A stretch of DNA of 64,000 nucleotides from JAMHWD01 sp035911135 (GCA_035911135.1 JAMHWD010000045.1:186001-250000), one strand, 5' to 3'. Counted from the first letter of the stretch, positions 17,816 to 27,158 are shown. Translations and numbers: made by a program. The notes: a model not told the origin generated them from the letters alone.

Positions 17816-18010
17816 ATTCTTGCTTTCTTAATGCTTCTTTTCGTTAATGTGCCAAGCCTGAAGCCCTCGCGCAAGCCCCAATGTGAATTAAATTACAGTG
17901 AAATGCCATCACGGCAAGGGCAGGGTATAACGGGCAGAGAGACTTGCTTTGGCCCTCATCTCTATACTATATCAGGGGTTTCGAGGCCCTAAAACAGAAA
18001 AGTTGACCCC

Positions 18011-18409
18011 ATGCACCCCCGTCTGCAGGAGATTGTTGATAACTTCGCCCTTTTCGAGGATTGGGAGGAACGTTATCGCTATCTGATTGATATCGGGCGC
18101 AATCTGCCGCCCATGGATGAGGCATTAAAGACCGATTCCACCTTCGTGCCGGGTTGTACGTCAAAAGTGTGGATGGTCGTACGCAAGGACGAGGAGGGGC
18201 GGTTATCCCTTATCGCCGATAGCGATGCCCATATCGTGCGCGGCCTGATTGCGCTGTTGCTGATGGTTTATGATGGTGCGCGCGCGGGTGATGTGGCCGG
18301 AACGGATATCGAATCCCTGTTTCGCCAGATCGGATTGGATCAGCACTTAAGCCCCAACCGCCGGAACGGTTTTTTTGCCATGGTCGAGCGGATCAGGGCT
18401 TTGGCTTAG
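18011..18409 (+). CDS. sufE: SufE family Fe-S cluster assembly protein
   Basis: A 132-residue sulphur acceptor that takes persulphide from the cysteine desulphurase SufS and passes it to SufB. The active Cys49 lies in the FVPGCTSKVW loop; the rest follows the family (DWEERYRYLIDIGR near 17-30, ADSDAHIVRGLIALLL, QHLSPNRRNGFFAMVERI). Length is typical. It is divergent from clpX and convergent with a secreted protein gene, from which it is separated by a 104-bp palindromic repeat. No other suf gene is near; bolA, another Fe-S-linked gene, lies 7 kb away. Confidence 0.93.
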   Translation: MHPRLQEIVDNFALFEDWEERYRYLIDIGRNLPPMDEALKTDSTFVPGCTSKVWMVVRKDEEGRLSLIADSDAHIVRGLIALLLMVYDGARAGDVAGTDIESLFRQIGLDQHLSPNRRNGFFAMVERIRALA

Positions 18410-18413
18410 GAAA

Positions 18414-18517
18414 TTGTCATCCCGAGCAAAGCGCAGCGGAGCCGAGGGATCTGACAGTATGTACAAATTTCAGATCCTTCGACTGCGGGGCTTGCGCCCC
18501 TTCGCTCAGGATGACAA
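18414..18517. repeat. 104-bp imperfect palindromic repeat between convergent genes
   Basis: The left arm starts TTGTCATCCCGAGC and ends GAGGGATCTG; the right arm starts CAGATCCTTCG and ends GCTCAGGATGACAA. The two arms are largely complementary, with a nested hairpin (GGGGC/GCCCC) in the right arm. Repeats with TGTCATCC-type ends followed by GAGC-GAAG are widespread in alphaproteobacterial genomes (family knowledge). It fills almost the whole 122-bp gap between the sufE and minus-strand gene stops and could act as a terminator for both. Confidence 0.75.
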
Positions 18518-18531
18518 AGTCTGTGTCCTTA

Positions 18532-19182
18532 TCATTCCTTAGCATTGGGTACATCTTTTTTGTTGCCTTCCTTCGCCTCATCCATCATTTTTTTGACAGG
18601 TTCGGGCAGCTTGGCATCTTTTGGCGGGGGCGGATTGATGGGCTGGACGGATTTTAGAATCTCGCTGAACAGCGCATCGGCCTCCTTGTGCGACTCTCCG
18701 GTCAGCTCGGCCTCAAGGGAAAAGGCTGATTTCTGCCCGATCCAGAGCTGGGCGATATAAATCGTGGGCGTCATGCCCATCTTGCCTTCACCAACCAATC
18801 CGGCAATTTTGAATGTTTCTTCTTCGCGGAAGGTGGATTCGAATTTTTCGGTTACGCGCTCCTTGGTCATTTCTTCCAGCGTGGCGACCATCACACCCTG
18901 ATTGAAGCTGTCTTTGAGTTCCGCGCCAATCGGATTGCAGATCACGGTAACTTTCAGCGTGGCATCCAGATCATAAACCTTGGTGAAGCTGGTGCGCTTG
19001 TAGCATTCATCCTTGTTGTACCCGCCATCGCATTTTTCCTCGATATAGGGCTCTTCCGGGAAGGTGATTTTAAATTCGCAATAATCAGGCGCATAGGTGG
19101 ATGGCTCGGCATGGGCCGTGTTCATTGCCATTGTCATCGCGAGCATCAGCAAAGCGATCCAGAAATTGGTAAAACGTCTCAT
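18532..19182 (-). CDS. Secreted protein of unknown function, coupled to hisS
   Basis: A 216-residue protein with a signal peptide ([25 protein letters not shown]). Four Cys lie in the first part of the mature protein (DYCEFKITFP, EEKCDGGYNKDECYKR, ICNPIG), suggesting disulphides. The centre is mixed alpha/beta; the C-terminus is Pro/Lys/Glu-rich and likely disordered. GGAGG lies five bases before ATG 19182, and that ATG overlaps the hisS stop by four bases (ATGA), so it is the last gene of a cobT-hisS operon. No family recognised. Confidence 0.75.
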   Translation of the reverse strand: MRRFTNFWIALLMLAMTMAMNTAHAEPSTYAPDYCEFKITFPEEPYIEEKCDGGYNKDECYKRTSFTKVYDLDATLKVTVICNPIGAELKDSFNQGVMVATLEEMTKERVTEKFESTFREEETFKIAGLVGEGKMGMTPTIYIAQLWIGQKSAFSLEAELTGESHKEADALFSEILKSVQPINPPPPKDAKLPEPVKKMMDEAKEGNKKDVPNAKE

Positions 19183-20582
19183 GTTTTCCTCCATGTGTTC
19201 GGATCGGCCTTGGTTTTTTCGCGGGTGTTGCGGTCCTGCACTTCGCCATCTTCAACAAACCATAAATATCGAATGCCTTTTTTCTCGGCGTAACTCATTT
19301 GCTTGTCGAACTTCTTGCCCGGCGCAACTTCGACATTCCAGCCTTGTTTGCGAAGGGCTTGCGCGGTCTCGTACGCGCTTTTGATAGCCGATGCATCGCG
19401 CGGTGGCATGACCAGTATTTCTGTCGGGCTTTTGCGATCCGTTTTGATCCGGCCCGTCTGGCGCATGACATCAAACAGGCGCGAGAAGCCAATGGAGATC
19501 CCAACGCCCGGCAGATGCTTGTTGATATAGCTCCCGGCCAGATCATCATAACGCCCGCCGGAGCAGACCGAGCCGGTAAATTCCGGCACGTCTAAAAGCT
19601 GCGTCTCGTACACCGTGCCAGTGTAGTAATCCAGGCCGCGTACGATGGATAAATCCGCCACCGCCGCGCCATCGGGGAGGTGGGCGAGGGCATCCATGAC
19701 TATGGAGAGTTCTTCGATGCCTTCGTTGAAAGTCTGGATTGCTTTGTCGCTCGCGCTCCTCGCAATGACGTCATTGCGAGCGATGAAGTCGCGAAGCAAT
19801 CCAGAAAAGTCTTTGGGGGAGGCTTTTATCTGTGCCAGTTCAAGCACAGGTTTGATTTGATCTTGTGTAAGGCCCAGGTCAGTTAACGATTTTTGTGTTT
19901 CTTCAAGGCGGATTTTTTCAATTTTATCAATGACGCGCGTGACGGGCGCGGGATCGGCGATCCCCATTGTTGCAAGCAGCCCCATCAAAATTTTCCTATT
20001 TGAAATCCGCAGCTGCACGCGCCCTATATCAAGGCCGCTTAAAACCTCATACATCACTTCCGCAACTTCGGCATCAAAGGTGATGGGCAGGCCGTCCGGG
20101 TTAATGACATCAATATCGCACTGGTAGAATTCGCGCATTCTTCCCATTTGCGGGCGTTCGCCGCGCCAGACTTTTTGCATCTGGTAACGCTTGAAGGGGA
20201 ACACAAGCTCGTTGAAATTCATCGCCACATAACGGGCAAAGGGAACGGTCTGGTCGAAATGAAGGGCAAGCCGGGCTTCTTTTGTTTCGCCTTCTTCCTT
20301 GTGCAGGCGCTCGATGACATAGATTTCCTTATCGACATCCTCGCCCTTGGCGGCGATAACATTCAGCTCCTCCACGGCCGGGGTTTCGATAGAGCAATAA
20401 CCATAGGATTCAAACACGCGGCGGATATGATCCAGCCATTGCTGCTCGACGATGCGGACCTCCGGCAGCCATTCCGGGAAGCCGGAAATCGGGGAGGGTT
20501 TATAGATTTTTTTCTTTTCGCTGTTTTTATCGCTCATGGGGGTTATTTCTAGCGCGGCGGCCTGCGCAAGTCGAGAGGTCAT
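19179..20582 (-). CDS. hisS: Histidyl-tRNA synthetase with an in-frame palindromic repeat
   Basis: A 467-residue class II synthetase charging tRNA-His. Motif 1 region near 35-60, motif 2 ([15 protein letters not shown]), the HisA signature [12 protein letters not shown], motif 3 ([16 protein letters not shown]) and the anticodon-binding domain are all present. Residues about 260-283 ([24 protein letters not shown]) are encoded by a palindromic repeat, see the separate entry; they fall in the insertion region between motif 2 and the HisA signature, which varies most in the family. The ATG at 20582 overlaps the cobT stop (ATGA) and has GAGG four bases upstream; ATG 20537 is an alternative. Confidence 0.95.
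   Translation of the reverse strand: MTSRLAQAAALEITPMSDKNSEKKKIYKPSPISGFPEWLPEVRIVEQQWLDHIRRVFESYGYCSIETPAVEELNVIAAKGEDVDKEIYVIERLHKEEGETKEARLALHFDQTVPFARYVAMNFNELVFPFKRYQMQKVWRGERPQMGRMREFYQCDIDVINPDGLPITFDAEVAEVMYEVLSGLDIGRVQLRISNRKILMGLLATMGIADPAPVTRVIDKIEKIRLEETQKSLTDLGLTQDQIKPVLELAQIKASPKDFSGLLRDFIARNDVIARSASDKAIQTFNEGIEELSIVMDALAHLPDGAAVADLSIVRGLDYYTGTVYETQLLDVPEFTGSVCSGGRYDDLAGSYINKHLPGVGISIGFSRLFDVMRQTGRIKTDRKSPTEILVMPPRDASAIKSAYETAQALRKQGWNVEVAPGKKFDKQMSYAEKKGIRYLWFVEDGEVQDRNTREKTKADPNTWRKT
19734..19804. repeat. 71-bp palindromic repeat inserted in frame inside hisS
   Basis: Outer arms CTGGATTGCTT (19734-19744) and AAGCAATCCAG (19794-19804) and inner arms TCGCAATGACG and CGTCATTGCGA are perfectly complementary; the two segments between them have diverged. 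The sequence has the look of the common bacterial repeat with CATTGCGAG and AAGCAATCCAG ends (family knowledge). On the minus strand it is open in the hisS frame and encodes about 24 residues. It resembles in principle the Rickettsia palindromic elements known inside coding genes. Confidence 0.85.
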
Positions 20583-22426
20583 TTTTCCTCAAAAAGGGCG
20601 GCGAGCTGGGATACCAGCGCCTGCGCGAGGCCATCCACATCGGTAATGGTCAGGGCTTTTTTGTAATAGCGTGTCACGTCGTGGCCGATCCCGATGGCGG
20701 CCAGCTCAATGGGGGTTTTGCTCTGGATCCAGCCGATCACATTCCTTAAATCCAGCTCAAGGATATTGGAGGGGTTTACGGAAAGCGTTGAATCATCGAC
20801 CGGCGCGCCATCCGATATCACGAGAAGGATCTTGCGGGCTTCGGATCGTTTGCTGATGCGGTTATAGGCCCAGACCAGCGCCTCGCCGTCGATATTTTCC
20901 TTGAGCAGGCCTTCCTTGAGCATCAGCCCGATATTCTTGCGCGTGCGCCGCCAAGGCGCGTCCGCGCCTTTATAGACGATATGGCGGATATCGTTGAGGC
21001 GGCCCGGCTTGTCGGGGCGGCCATTGGCCATCCACAGATCACGGGATTTTCCGCCCTTCCACGCGCGGGTGGTAAAGCCCAGAATCTCCACCTTCACGCC
21101 GCAGCGCTCCAATGTCCGCGCCACGATATCCGTGGTCATGGCGGCAATGGCAATAGGCCGCCCGCGCATGGAACCGGAATTATCAATCAGGATGGAGACC
21201 ACAGTATCCCGGAATTCCATCTCCTTTTCCTGCTTATAGGTCAGGGGCACGTTGGGATTGGCGATCACGCGGGCGATCCGGGCGGTATCGAGAATGCCTT
21301 CTTCCATATCGAACTGCCATGTCCGCATCTGGCGGGCCATCAATTTCCTCTGGAGCCGGTTGGCGAGCTTTGTAATGACGCTCTGATGATTGACCAGCTG
21401 TTTGTCGAGCATGGCGCGGAGGCGATATATTTCCTCGGTATCGGCCAACTCATCAGCCTCGATTTCTTCATCGAACTCGGTGGTATAGACCATGTACTGG
21501 CCTTCCGGCCCGGCAATAAAGCTATCGGGGCGGTTGAGGCGCGGGTCGGATGGCATGCCTTGCCCGCCATCATCCCCATCCAGCATATCATCGAGAATAT
21601 CTTCATAGCCTGTCTCAAAGCTCTCGGATGAATCGCCGGCCCCGTCATCCATGCCTTGCATGCCGGGGCTGTGCTGGTTTTGCTTGTCCTGCTGGCCTTG
21701 GGTGGAATCATCGTCTTCGTTTTCGCTGTCCTCGGTCTCGTTATCGCCTTGGGTCTCATCAGGTTCGTCATCGCCGGGCTTGTCGTCGGATGCAGGCCCG
21801 AATTCCAGCGCGTGAATAAGCTTTTTGGAAAGATCGGCGAATTTTTTTTGATCCTTCAGGCTGGCAGCAAGGCTTTTAAGGCCATCTGCGCCCAACCGTT
21901 CTTCCACCCATGGCCCCCAGAATTCTGCAGCTTTTTGCGCCGATGGGGGCGGGGTTTCGCCCGTCATGGCGGCGCGCGCCAGAATATGCAGGGCGTCCGC
22001 CATGGGGATCTGCTCGCGGCTTTCGGCCTGGGCATAACCGCGCCTGCGGCATTTCTCCTCCAGCACGGCGGAGAGGTTCTTGGCCACGCCGCGCATGGCA
22101 TTCATGCCCAAAGCCTCGCAGCGGGCCTGTTCCAGCGCATCGAATACCCCTTGCGAAGATGTGCCAGAAGGGGAGGTGCGGCGGTGCAGTTTAGGGTCGT
22201 GATAGGCGATTTTCAGGCCATGCGCATCGCAGCACCCGCGCACAAGGCGCACGGAATCGGCGTTCATATTATGGTCCGGCAGGGGCAGGCGCGGATTGGT
22301 GAGGGATGTCACCACGCCAATCGGCGGCTCGCCGCTGGCAAAAACAGGCTCAAGCTCTTTCTTCCCCGAAAGCGTACGCAAGACGGAAGATGTGACGGAT
22401 TTGAACTGTTCAAAGCGCTCGGACAT
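20579..22426 (-). CDS. cobT: Cobaltochelatase subunit CobT-like, VWA domain protein
   Basis: A 615-residue protein. The N-terminal half is helical; a long acidic low-complexity stretch (about 205-300, rich in D, E, Q, N) follows; the C-terminus is a von Willebrand A domain with a MIDAS motif D415-N-S417-G-S419-M and a later [13 protein letters not shown]. In aerobic cobalamin synthesis CobT works with the AAA+ CobS and CobN to insert cobalt. CobN is not in this window, so the role in cobalt insertion is not shown. ATG 22426 ([10 protein letters not shown]) fits the family; 22483 is an upstream alternative. It overlaps hisS by four bases, a likely operon. Confidence 0.88.
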   Translation of the reverse strand: MSERFEQFKSVTSSVLRTLSGKKELEPVFASGEPPIGVVTSLTNPRLPLPDHNMNADSVRLVRGCCDAHGLKIAYHDPKLHRRTSPSGTSSQGVFDALEQARCEALGMNAMRGVAKNLSAVLEEKCRRRGYAQAESREQIPMADALHILARAAMTGETPPPSAQKAAEFWGPWVEERLGADGLKSLAASLKDQKKFADLSKKLIHALEFGPASDDKPGDDEPDETQGDNETEDSENEDDDSTQGQQDKQNQHSPGMQGMDDGAGDSSESFETGYEDILDDMLDGDDGGQGMPSDPRLNRPDSFIAGPEGQYMVYTTEFDEEIEADELADTEEIYRLRAMLDKQLVNHQSVITKLANRLQRKLMARQMRTWQFDMEEGILDTARIARVIANPNVPLTYKQEKEMEFRDTVVSILIDNSGSMRGRPIAIAAMTTDIVARTLERCGVKVEILGFTTRAWKGGKSRDLWMANGRPDKPGRLNDIRHIVYKGADAPWRRTRKNIGLMLKEGLLKENIDGEALVWAYNRISKRSEARKILLVISDGAPVDDSTLSVNPSNILELDLRNVIGWIQSKTPIELAAIGIGHDVTRYYKKALTITDVDGLAQALVSQLAALFEEK

Positions 22427-22536
22427 GACAGACACATAGATTATTGCATCATTGTCAAAAGGCCAAGTTTGTAATTTGCCCAAAAGGCTGCTATCAAGGT
22501 CGGGTTTTCTTATTATTTTAACAGGATATTTGCGCT

Positions 22537-22950
22537 ATGAATTTAAACGATATCAAGAGGCGGTTCTGGGAAGTTGTGAACGATGTTGCCGGGCAAGGCA
22601 ATCCTGCCTATGCCGGACCGGAAGCCAAGGCTGTGAAACATATCAGTATCGGGATGGGCTTTGGTAAGTATATGGTGCGGCTGGAAGATGACCGGATATA
22701 TTCAAAAATAATCGGACACCGTGATGACAAATGGTTTGGTGCGGGCGTTAAGGCGTTTCATTCGCCGCATCTGGACAGGATTGTTGCGGATGCTGAAAAA
22801 AATGGCCTCAAGGCGGAGCTTTCTTCCCACGAGAAATATCTGGGCCGGATGCGCGCCCGTTTTAATATATTAATGAATGGCACGGATGAGCAGGTCGCCA
22901 GACTAGAGGAAACGCACCCGGTGCTTGACCCGGATGCGCCGGAAATCTAG
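22537..22950 (+). CDS. Hypothetical protein between cobT and cobS
   Basis: A 137-residue soluble, charged protein on the strand opposite to cobS and cobT. It starts MNLNDIKRRFWEVVNDVAGQ and has two conserved-looking blocks, KHISIGMGFGKYMVRLEDDR and LSSHEKYLGRMRARFN. No signal peptide, no membrane segment and no family recognised. Only a weak AGGAT precedes the ATG. It divergently faces cobT with about 110 bp between starts, enough for two promoters. Confidence 0.6.
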   Translation: MNLNDIKRRFWEVVNDVAGQGNPAYAGPEAKAVKHISIGMGFGKYMVRLEDDRIYSKIIGHRDDKWFGAGVKAFHSPHLDRIVADAEKNGLKAELSSHEKYLGRMRARFNILMNGTDEQVARLEETHPVLDPDAPEI

Positions 22951-23010
22951 GAAATATTGACATAAGCGTTGTCCAGCCATTAAACTGGAAAAATCAGGAA
23001 GGAATTTATC

Positions 23011-23229
23011 ATGTCGCGCAGTTTTCAGATCATGCCCCGTCACGCGGCCGTGCTTGAGAGTGTTCTTCATAATGGCGGCGATCTTCATCTGCGTGTGAAT
23101 TTCACCGGCCATGCCGAAGGTAACCCTTTGCAAAAAACTGAAGTCAGCCTGAAAGACGATGAACCCGACTGGATTGGTGACCGGGTGGAGAGCGCGCTCC
23201 GCGAAGCGGGGCTGCTGATTGAGCAGTAG
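23011..23229 (+). CDS. Small hypothetical protein, 72 residues
   Basis: A short basic-to-acidic protein (MSRSFQIMPRHAAVLESVL...). AGGAAGG lies about eight bases before the ATG, a strong ribosome site. It is 60 bp after the 137-residue gene and ends 6 bp before the convergent cobS stop, so the two small genes may form a transcription unit. No family recognised; the composition is unremarkable. Confidence 0.6.
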   Translation: MSRSFQIMPRHAAVLESVLHNGGDLHLRVNFTGHAEGNPLQKTEVSLKDDEPDWIGDRVESALREAGLLIEQ

Positions 23230-23235
23230 ATCGAT

Positions 23236-24309
23236 TTAACTCACCGCCACATTGCGGATCGCGCTGGCCGGGAGGTCCACGCCAAAGCAGCGCTGGTAGT
23301 ATTCCGCGATAATGGGCCTTTCCGTCTCATCGCATTTGTTCAGGAAGGAGAGCTGGAATGCCAGCTCCAGATTGCCCTCGAATATCAGCGTATTTTCAAT
23401 CCAGCTCAGGACTGTACGGGGCGACATCAGCGTGGAGAGATCACCATTGATAAAGCCCTCGCGCGTCATATCGGCAAGGCGCACCATCTTATCGACATTG
23501 TCGCGGCCCGCATCGGTTTTCAGCTCTGGAAACTTGGCCAGCATGATGTTCATCTCATCATCATGGGGCAGGTAATTCAGCTGCACGACAATATTCCAGC
23601 GGTCCATCTGGCCCTGATTGATCTGATGCGTGCCGTGATAAAGCCCTGTCGTATCGCCAAGCCCCACTGTATTGGCGGTGGCGAATAAACGAAACGCCGG
23701 GTGCGGGCGGATGATCATGTTCTGGTCAAGCAATGTCAGCTTGCCTTCGGCTTCCAGCACGCGCTGGATGACGAACATCACATCCGGCCTTCCGGCATCG
23801 TATTCATCAAACACAAGGGCAACAGGGTGCTGGATCGACCATGGGAGGAGGCCTTCCTTCCATTCGGTGATCTGTTTGCCTTCTTTCAGGACGATTTGGT
23901 CCTTGCCGATCAGGTCAACGCGGGAGACGTGGGAATCAAGATTGACGCGCACGCACGGCCAGTTCAGGCGGGCGGCAACCTGTTCGATATGGCTGGATTT
24001 TCCGGTGCCGTGATAGCCCTGGATCATGACGCGGCGGTTATAGGTAAAACCGGCGAGGATCGCCAGCGTGGTGTCATGGTCGAACTGATAGGTCGGGTCG
24101 ATATCGGGTACGTTGGGTGTGCTCTCGGCAAAGCCCGGCACTTCCCAGTCGATATCAAGGCCGAACACGTCGCGCACCTTGTATTTCGTATCGGGGATGG
24201 AGGTATATTTGCCTTCCTTGGCTTTGACATGCGTGATGTCAAAGGACATCCCGCGGGATTCCTTATCCTTGTCGAGTTCTTCGATTTCGTTTATTTCGTT
24301 TCTTTTCAT
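23236..24309 (-). CDS. cobS: Cobaltochelatase subunit CobS-like AAA+ ATPase
   Basis: A 357-residue MoxR-type AAA+ ATPase. Walker A is GYHGTGKS at 98-105; Walker B is LVFDEYDAG; sensor 1 lies in FRLFATANT and an arginine-rich lid follows (MDRWNIVVQLNYLP). The N-terminus (MKRNEINEIEELDKDKES) is a short charged extension before the conserved MSFDI; I keep ATG 24309 because it overlaps the upstream gene's stop by four bases. CobS with CobT forms the ATPase of cobalt chelatase. Here cobS and cobT are separated by two opposite-strand small genes. Confidence 0.9.
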   Translation of the reverse strand: MKRNEINEIEELDKDKESRGMSFDITHVKAKEGKYTSIPDTKYKVRDVFGLDIDWEVPGFAESTPNVPDIDPTYQFDHDTTLAILAGFTYNRRVMIQGYHGTGKSSHIEQVAARLNWPCVRVNLDSHVSRVDLIGKDQIVLKEGKQITEWKEGLLPWSIQHPVALVFDEYDAGRPDVMFVIQRVLEAEGKLTLLDQNMIIRPHPAFRLFATANTVGLGDTTGLYHGTHQINQGQMDRWNIVVQLNYLPHDDEMNIMLAKFPELKTDAGRDNVDKMVRLADMTREGFINGDLSTLMSPRTVLSWIENTLIFEGNLELAFQLSFLNKCDETERPIIAEYYQRCFGVDLPASAIRNVAVS

Positions 24310-24668
24310 GGGGCTATACCGCTCTTTAGTATTCTTTTATCGAAATCATCCCAACGCGCAATAATTTCATGACATTGGGCGTGGATTGAATTTGTGTCAG
24401 CAAGGTCGCATGTCTGGCGGATCGCCGGCCAGTCAAAGCTGTCTTTCGGCCCGACAAAGACGCGCAGCTCTGGGTAATCCTTTTCACTGGAAATCTCGAT
24501 TGATGCCTCATCGCCATTCCAGCGCATCTGATAACCCAGCATGCCGGGGCTAAAATAGCAGGCGCTCAGCTTAAAATTCTTTTCCAGCAAATGGTTGTGA
24601 AAGAAAAGCAGGGCTTTCTTTTTGAGAATATCTTCGGATTCTTTTGGGTCGGGCTTGGCTCTAAACAT
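24306..24668 (-). CDS. Hypothetical protein coupled to cobS
   Basis: A 120-residue soluble protein with a Lys-rich start (MFRAKPDPKESEDILKKKAL) and alternating strands after (LGYQMRWNGDEASIEISSEKDYPELRVFVGP). No family recognised. Its stop overlaps the cobS start by four bases (ATGA at 24306-24309), so it is translated with cobS and is probably functionally linked. It lies 108 bp after the J-domain gene on the same strand. Confidence 0.65.
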   Translation of the reverse strand: MFRAKPDPKESEDILKKKALLFFHNHLLEKNFKLSACYFSPGMLGYQMRWNGDEASIEISSEKDYPELRVFVGPKDSFDWPAIRQTCDLADTNSIHAQCHEIIARWDDFDKRILKSGIAP

Positions 24669-24776
24669 ACTATAATTTTTAAAACACTATGCCATGCAAG
24701 GAAAGACAAAGTTTTCATGCCTGTTATTAACTTTGGCTGTGATGAATGTGGGGGGCGGGGCGAGGTTATTTTTATA

Positions 24777-25373
24777 TTATCGCTCTGGCAGATCTTCAAA
24801 TTTCTGATAGGCGAGTTTGAGGACCGTGTAGGCCATATTGATCTGTTTCAGGCGTTCTTCTGATTTTGGGCAGCCCTGATTAAGGTCTGGGTGGAATTTC
24901 TTGGCCAGTTCTTTATAGCGCGTTTTGATCTCGGCCAATGTGATGGGCGGCTCCAGCCCCATAAGGGCAAGGGCCTGAAATTCGGCGCTGGATTGGTCGA
25001 TGCGCGGGGTGCTGTAATCCTTGCGCGGTTTTTCTTCTGTAAAATTATAGGTCTGCCAGATTTTTTCTTTTAAGGCATCTTCGGGGTTTTCGCCGTTGAC
25101 GCCGTATTTCCATGTCGGGCGGTGGCCGTACATAGCGCCCACAATGTGATCCTGCACTTCGGTTTCAGACATACCTTCAAAGAAATTCCAGGCCTGATTA
25201 TATTCGCGCACATGCTCGGCGCAGAAATGATAGTATTCGTTCAGGGCGCGGTGCTTCGGGGCTTTGAATTCGCCCTTATGCTTGCAGCCGGGCATCTCGC
25301 AAGCCTGGGTTTTTACGCGGGCGGGTCTGTCAGCGTATTCGGGAGAATTTGGTTTTAAAACGATGCGCGGCAT
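24777..25373 (-). CDS. J-domain (DnaJ-like) protein with N-terminal Cys/His cluster
   Basis: A 198-residue co-chaperone-type protein. The J domain is at the C-terminus (about 135-195) with the essential H161-P-D163 motif in KELAKKFHPDLNQG. The N-terminal third has C25-x4-C30 and C51-x2-H54, a possible zinc site, and conserved segments such as ALNEYYHFCAEHVREYNQ and NFFEGMSE. This arrangement is typical of alphaproteobacterial J proteins found beside bolA and cobS. It should stimulate DnaK; the client is unknown. Divergent from bolA. Confidence 0.9.
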   Translation of the reverse strand: MPRIVLKPNSPEYADRPARVKTQACEMPGCKHKGEFKAPKHRALNEYYHFCAEHVREYNQAWNFFEGMSETEVQDHIVGAMYGHRPTWKYGVNGENPEDALKEKIWQTYNFTEEKPRKDYSTPRIDQSSAEFQALALMGLEPPITLAEIKTRYKELAKKFHPDLNQGCPKSEERLKQINMAYTVLKLAYQKFEDLPER

Positions 25374-25448
25374 ATTATTTTTGTTCTGCTCTGTATCCCT
25401 TATAAGAATATGTTAACCTAAAGGCCATGGATACGACCAGAGGAAAGT

Positions 25449-25721
25449 ATGAGCATCGAAGCGATAATCAAGCGTAAAATCGAGGAATCTCTCAGGCCAC
25501 AGGCCCTGATCATTGAAAATCGGAGCGCGCATCACGCCGGTCATGCCGGTGATAATGGCACGGGGGAGAGCCATTTCCATCTGACCATCGTGGCCGATTG
25601 TTTCCGCGGCCTAAGCCGTGTCGAGCGTCACAGACTAGTAAATAATATTCTTTCCACGGAACTAAAAGGCCCTATCCACGCGTTAGCGTTAAGGACGATA
25701 TCGCCCGAAGAAGGCGCATAA
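25449..25721 (+). CDS. bolA: BolA family protein
   Basis: A 90-residue protein of the BolA family (class II KH-like fold), which works with monothiol glutaredoxins in iron-sulphur trafficking or acts as a morphology regulator. Signatures: the N-terminal helix IEAIIKRKIEESLRP, the loop ENRSAHHAGHAG, ESHFHLTIVADCFRGLSRVERHRLV and GPIHALALRTISPEE. Length is normal. It is divergent from the J-domain gene, a common arrangement in alphaproteobacteria. Confidence 0.92.
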   Translation: MSIEAIIKRKIEESLRPQALIIENRSAHHAGHAGDNGTGESHFHLTIVADCFRGLSRVERHRLVNNILSTELKGPIHALALRTISPEEGA

Positions 25722-25811
25722 AAAATGTCTTGCGCTATACTATGGGATGTATCATATTGAGCAATATTACAACTTAAGGTTATATTTTTATTATATAAGG
25801 GGAAGCTTATT

Positions 25812-26189
25812 ATGAAGAAGGAAATCAAGAGTAATTCTGAAGTCTGCCACAAAAGTTCTCTGCTTAGCAAAAACATTACTTTATCAGGTAAACGTACATC
25901 CATACGTCTGGAGCCTGAGATGTGGGCGGCGCTGCGTGATATCGCTGTGCGTGAAGCCTGTTCGATCCATGATCTGTGCACATTGGTCAGTATGCGTAAG
26001 AAGGCCAACACGTCGCTGACGGCGGCCATGCGCGTGTTTATCATGCTTTATTTCAAGGCATCATCGACCGAGGAAGGGCACAGCCGCGCCCGTCATGGCT
26101 GTTTTGAGATGATGAAAGAGCGCGCGAGGATTTCAGATAATGATAATTTCATATCCTCCGGCCGGATTCCGAAGGTTGCCGTGCAATAA
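25812..26189 (+). CDS. Ribbon-helix-helix domain protein (RHH_4 type)
   Basis: A 125-residue putative DNA-binding protein. Residues about 25-85 match the alphaproteobacterial ribbon-helix-helix group: the strand KRTSIRLEPEMW, helices ALRDIAVREACSIHDLCTLV, then SLTAAMRVFIMLYF. The N-terminal ~25 residues and the C-terminal ~35 are variable. Targets are unknown. It lies 90 bp after bolA and ends 21 bp before the convergent accA. Confidence 0.82.
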   Translation: MKKEIKSNSEVCHKSSLLSKNITLSGKRTSIRLEPEMWAALRDIAVREACSIHDLCTLVSMRKKANTSLTAAMRVFIMLYFKASSTEEGHSRARHGCFEMMKERARISDNDNFISSGRIPKVAVQ

Positions 26190-26210
26190 TTTGTGGCAGG
26201 GGCCGGAAGT

Positions 26211-27158
26211 TTAAAGCGTCCGGCCAAAGGCCAGAAACTTGTTGCGGCGTTTTTGCATCAGGGTTTTGGAATCCCAGGGCATAAGGTCGGCCAGCGCGTT
26301 TTCAATCGTGCGGCCGACGCTTTGGATGGTTTCCGCCTTGTTGCGGTGCGCGCCGCCCAGTGGTTCTTCGATAATGCCATCAATCAGACGCAGTTCCTGA
26401 AGATCCTGTGCGGTCAGTTTCAGGGCATTGGCGGCTTCCTTGGCCTGCTCGCCGCTGCGCCAGAGGATCGAGGCACAGCCTTCCGGCGAGATGACGGAAT
26501 AGATGGAATGCTCCAGCATATAAATGCGGTCGGCCACGGCGATCGCTATCGCGCCGCCTGACCCACCTTCGCCGATCACGACTGAAATCATGGGCACTTC
26601 GGTACGCAGGCAGCTTTCGATGGATTTGGCGATCGCTTCGGCCTGACCGCGTTCTTCCGCGCCTTTGCCGGGATAGGCGCCGGCTGTATCGACCAGCGTG
26701 ATCACGGGGATCTGGAATTGCGAGGCCATGGCCATCAGGCGCTGGGCCTTGCGGTAACCTTCAGGCCGCGCCATGCCGAAATTATGCTTGATGCGGGTTT
26801 CGGTATCATGGCCTTTTTCATGGCCGATAATCACGCAGGATTGTCCATTAAAGCGGCCAAGACCGCCGATCAGGGCGTTATCTTCGGCAAAATTCCGGTC
26901 GCCGGCCAGTGGCGTAAAATCCTCGATCAGCCCGGCGATATAATCCACGAAATGCGGGCGGTTCTGGTGACGCGCGACCTGAACCTTTTGCGCGGCTGTG
27001 AGCTTGGCATAGGCCTGTTTGAGCAGGCGGTCGGCCTTGATCTGCATGCGCGAGACTTCCTCGGCGATATTGAGCGCCGGATCAGAGCTGACATTACGCA
27101 GCTCGGCAATCTTGCCTTCCAGTTCCAGAATGGGTTTTTCAAAGTCGAGTTGGCTCAT
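26211..27158 (-). CDS. accA: Acetyl-CoA carboxylase carboxyltransferase subunit alpha
   Basis: A 315-residue subunit of the carboxyltransferase that transfers CO2 from biotin carboxyl carrier protein to acetyl-CoA, the first step of fatty acid synthesis. Diagnostic sequences: [99 protein letters not shown]. Full length. The partner accD is not in this window. It is downstream of xerD on the same strand but separated by a strong terminator. Confidence 0.97.
   Translation of the reverse strand: MSQLDFEKPILELEGKIAELRNVSSDPALNIAEEVSRMQIKADRLLKQAYAKLTAAQKVQVARHQNRPHFVDYIAGLIEDFTPLAGDRNFAEDNALIGGLGRFNGQSCVIIGHEKGHDTETRIKHNFGMARPEGYRKAQRLMAMASQFQIPVITLVDTAGAYPGKGAEERGQAEAIAKSIESCLRTEVPMISVVIGEGGSGGAIAIAVADRIYMLEHSIYSVISPEGCASILWRSGEQAKEAANALKLTAQDLQELRLIDGIIEEPLGGAHRNKAETIQSVGRTIENALADLMPWDSKTLMQKRRNKFLAFGRTL

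Noticed and set aside
19734..19804. hisS palindrome as an insertion sequence
   Set aside because: Too short for a transposase and no transposase gene nearby; it is a non-coding-type repeat that happens to be translated.
21656..22474. 272-codon open frame antisense to cobT
   Set aside because: Lies over conserved CobT sequence including its acidic region; composition is not protein-like and no family motif is seen.
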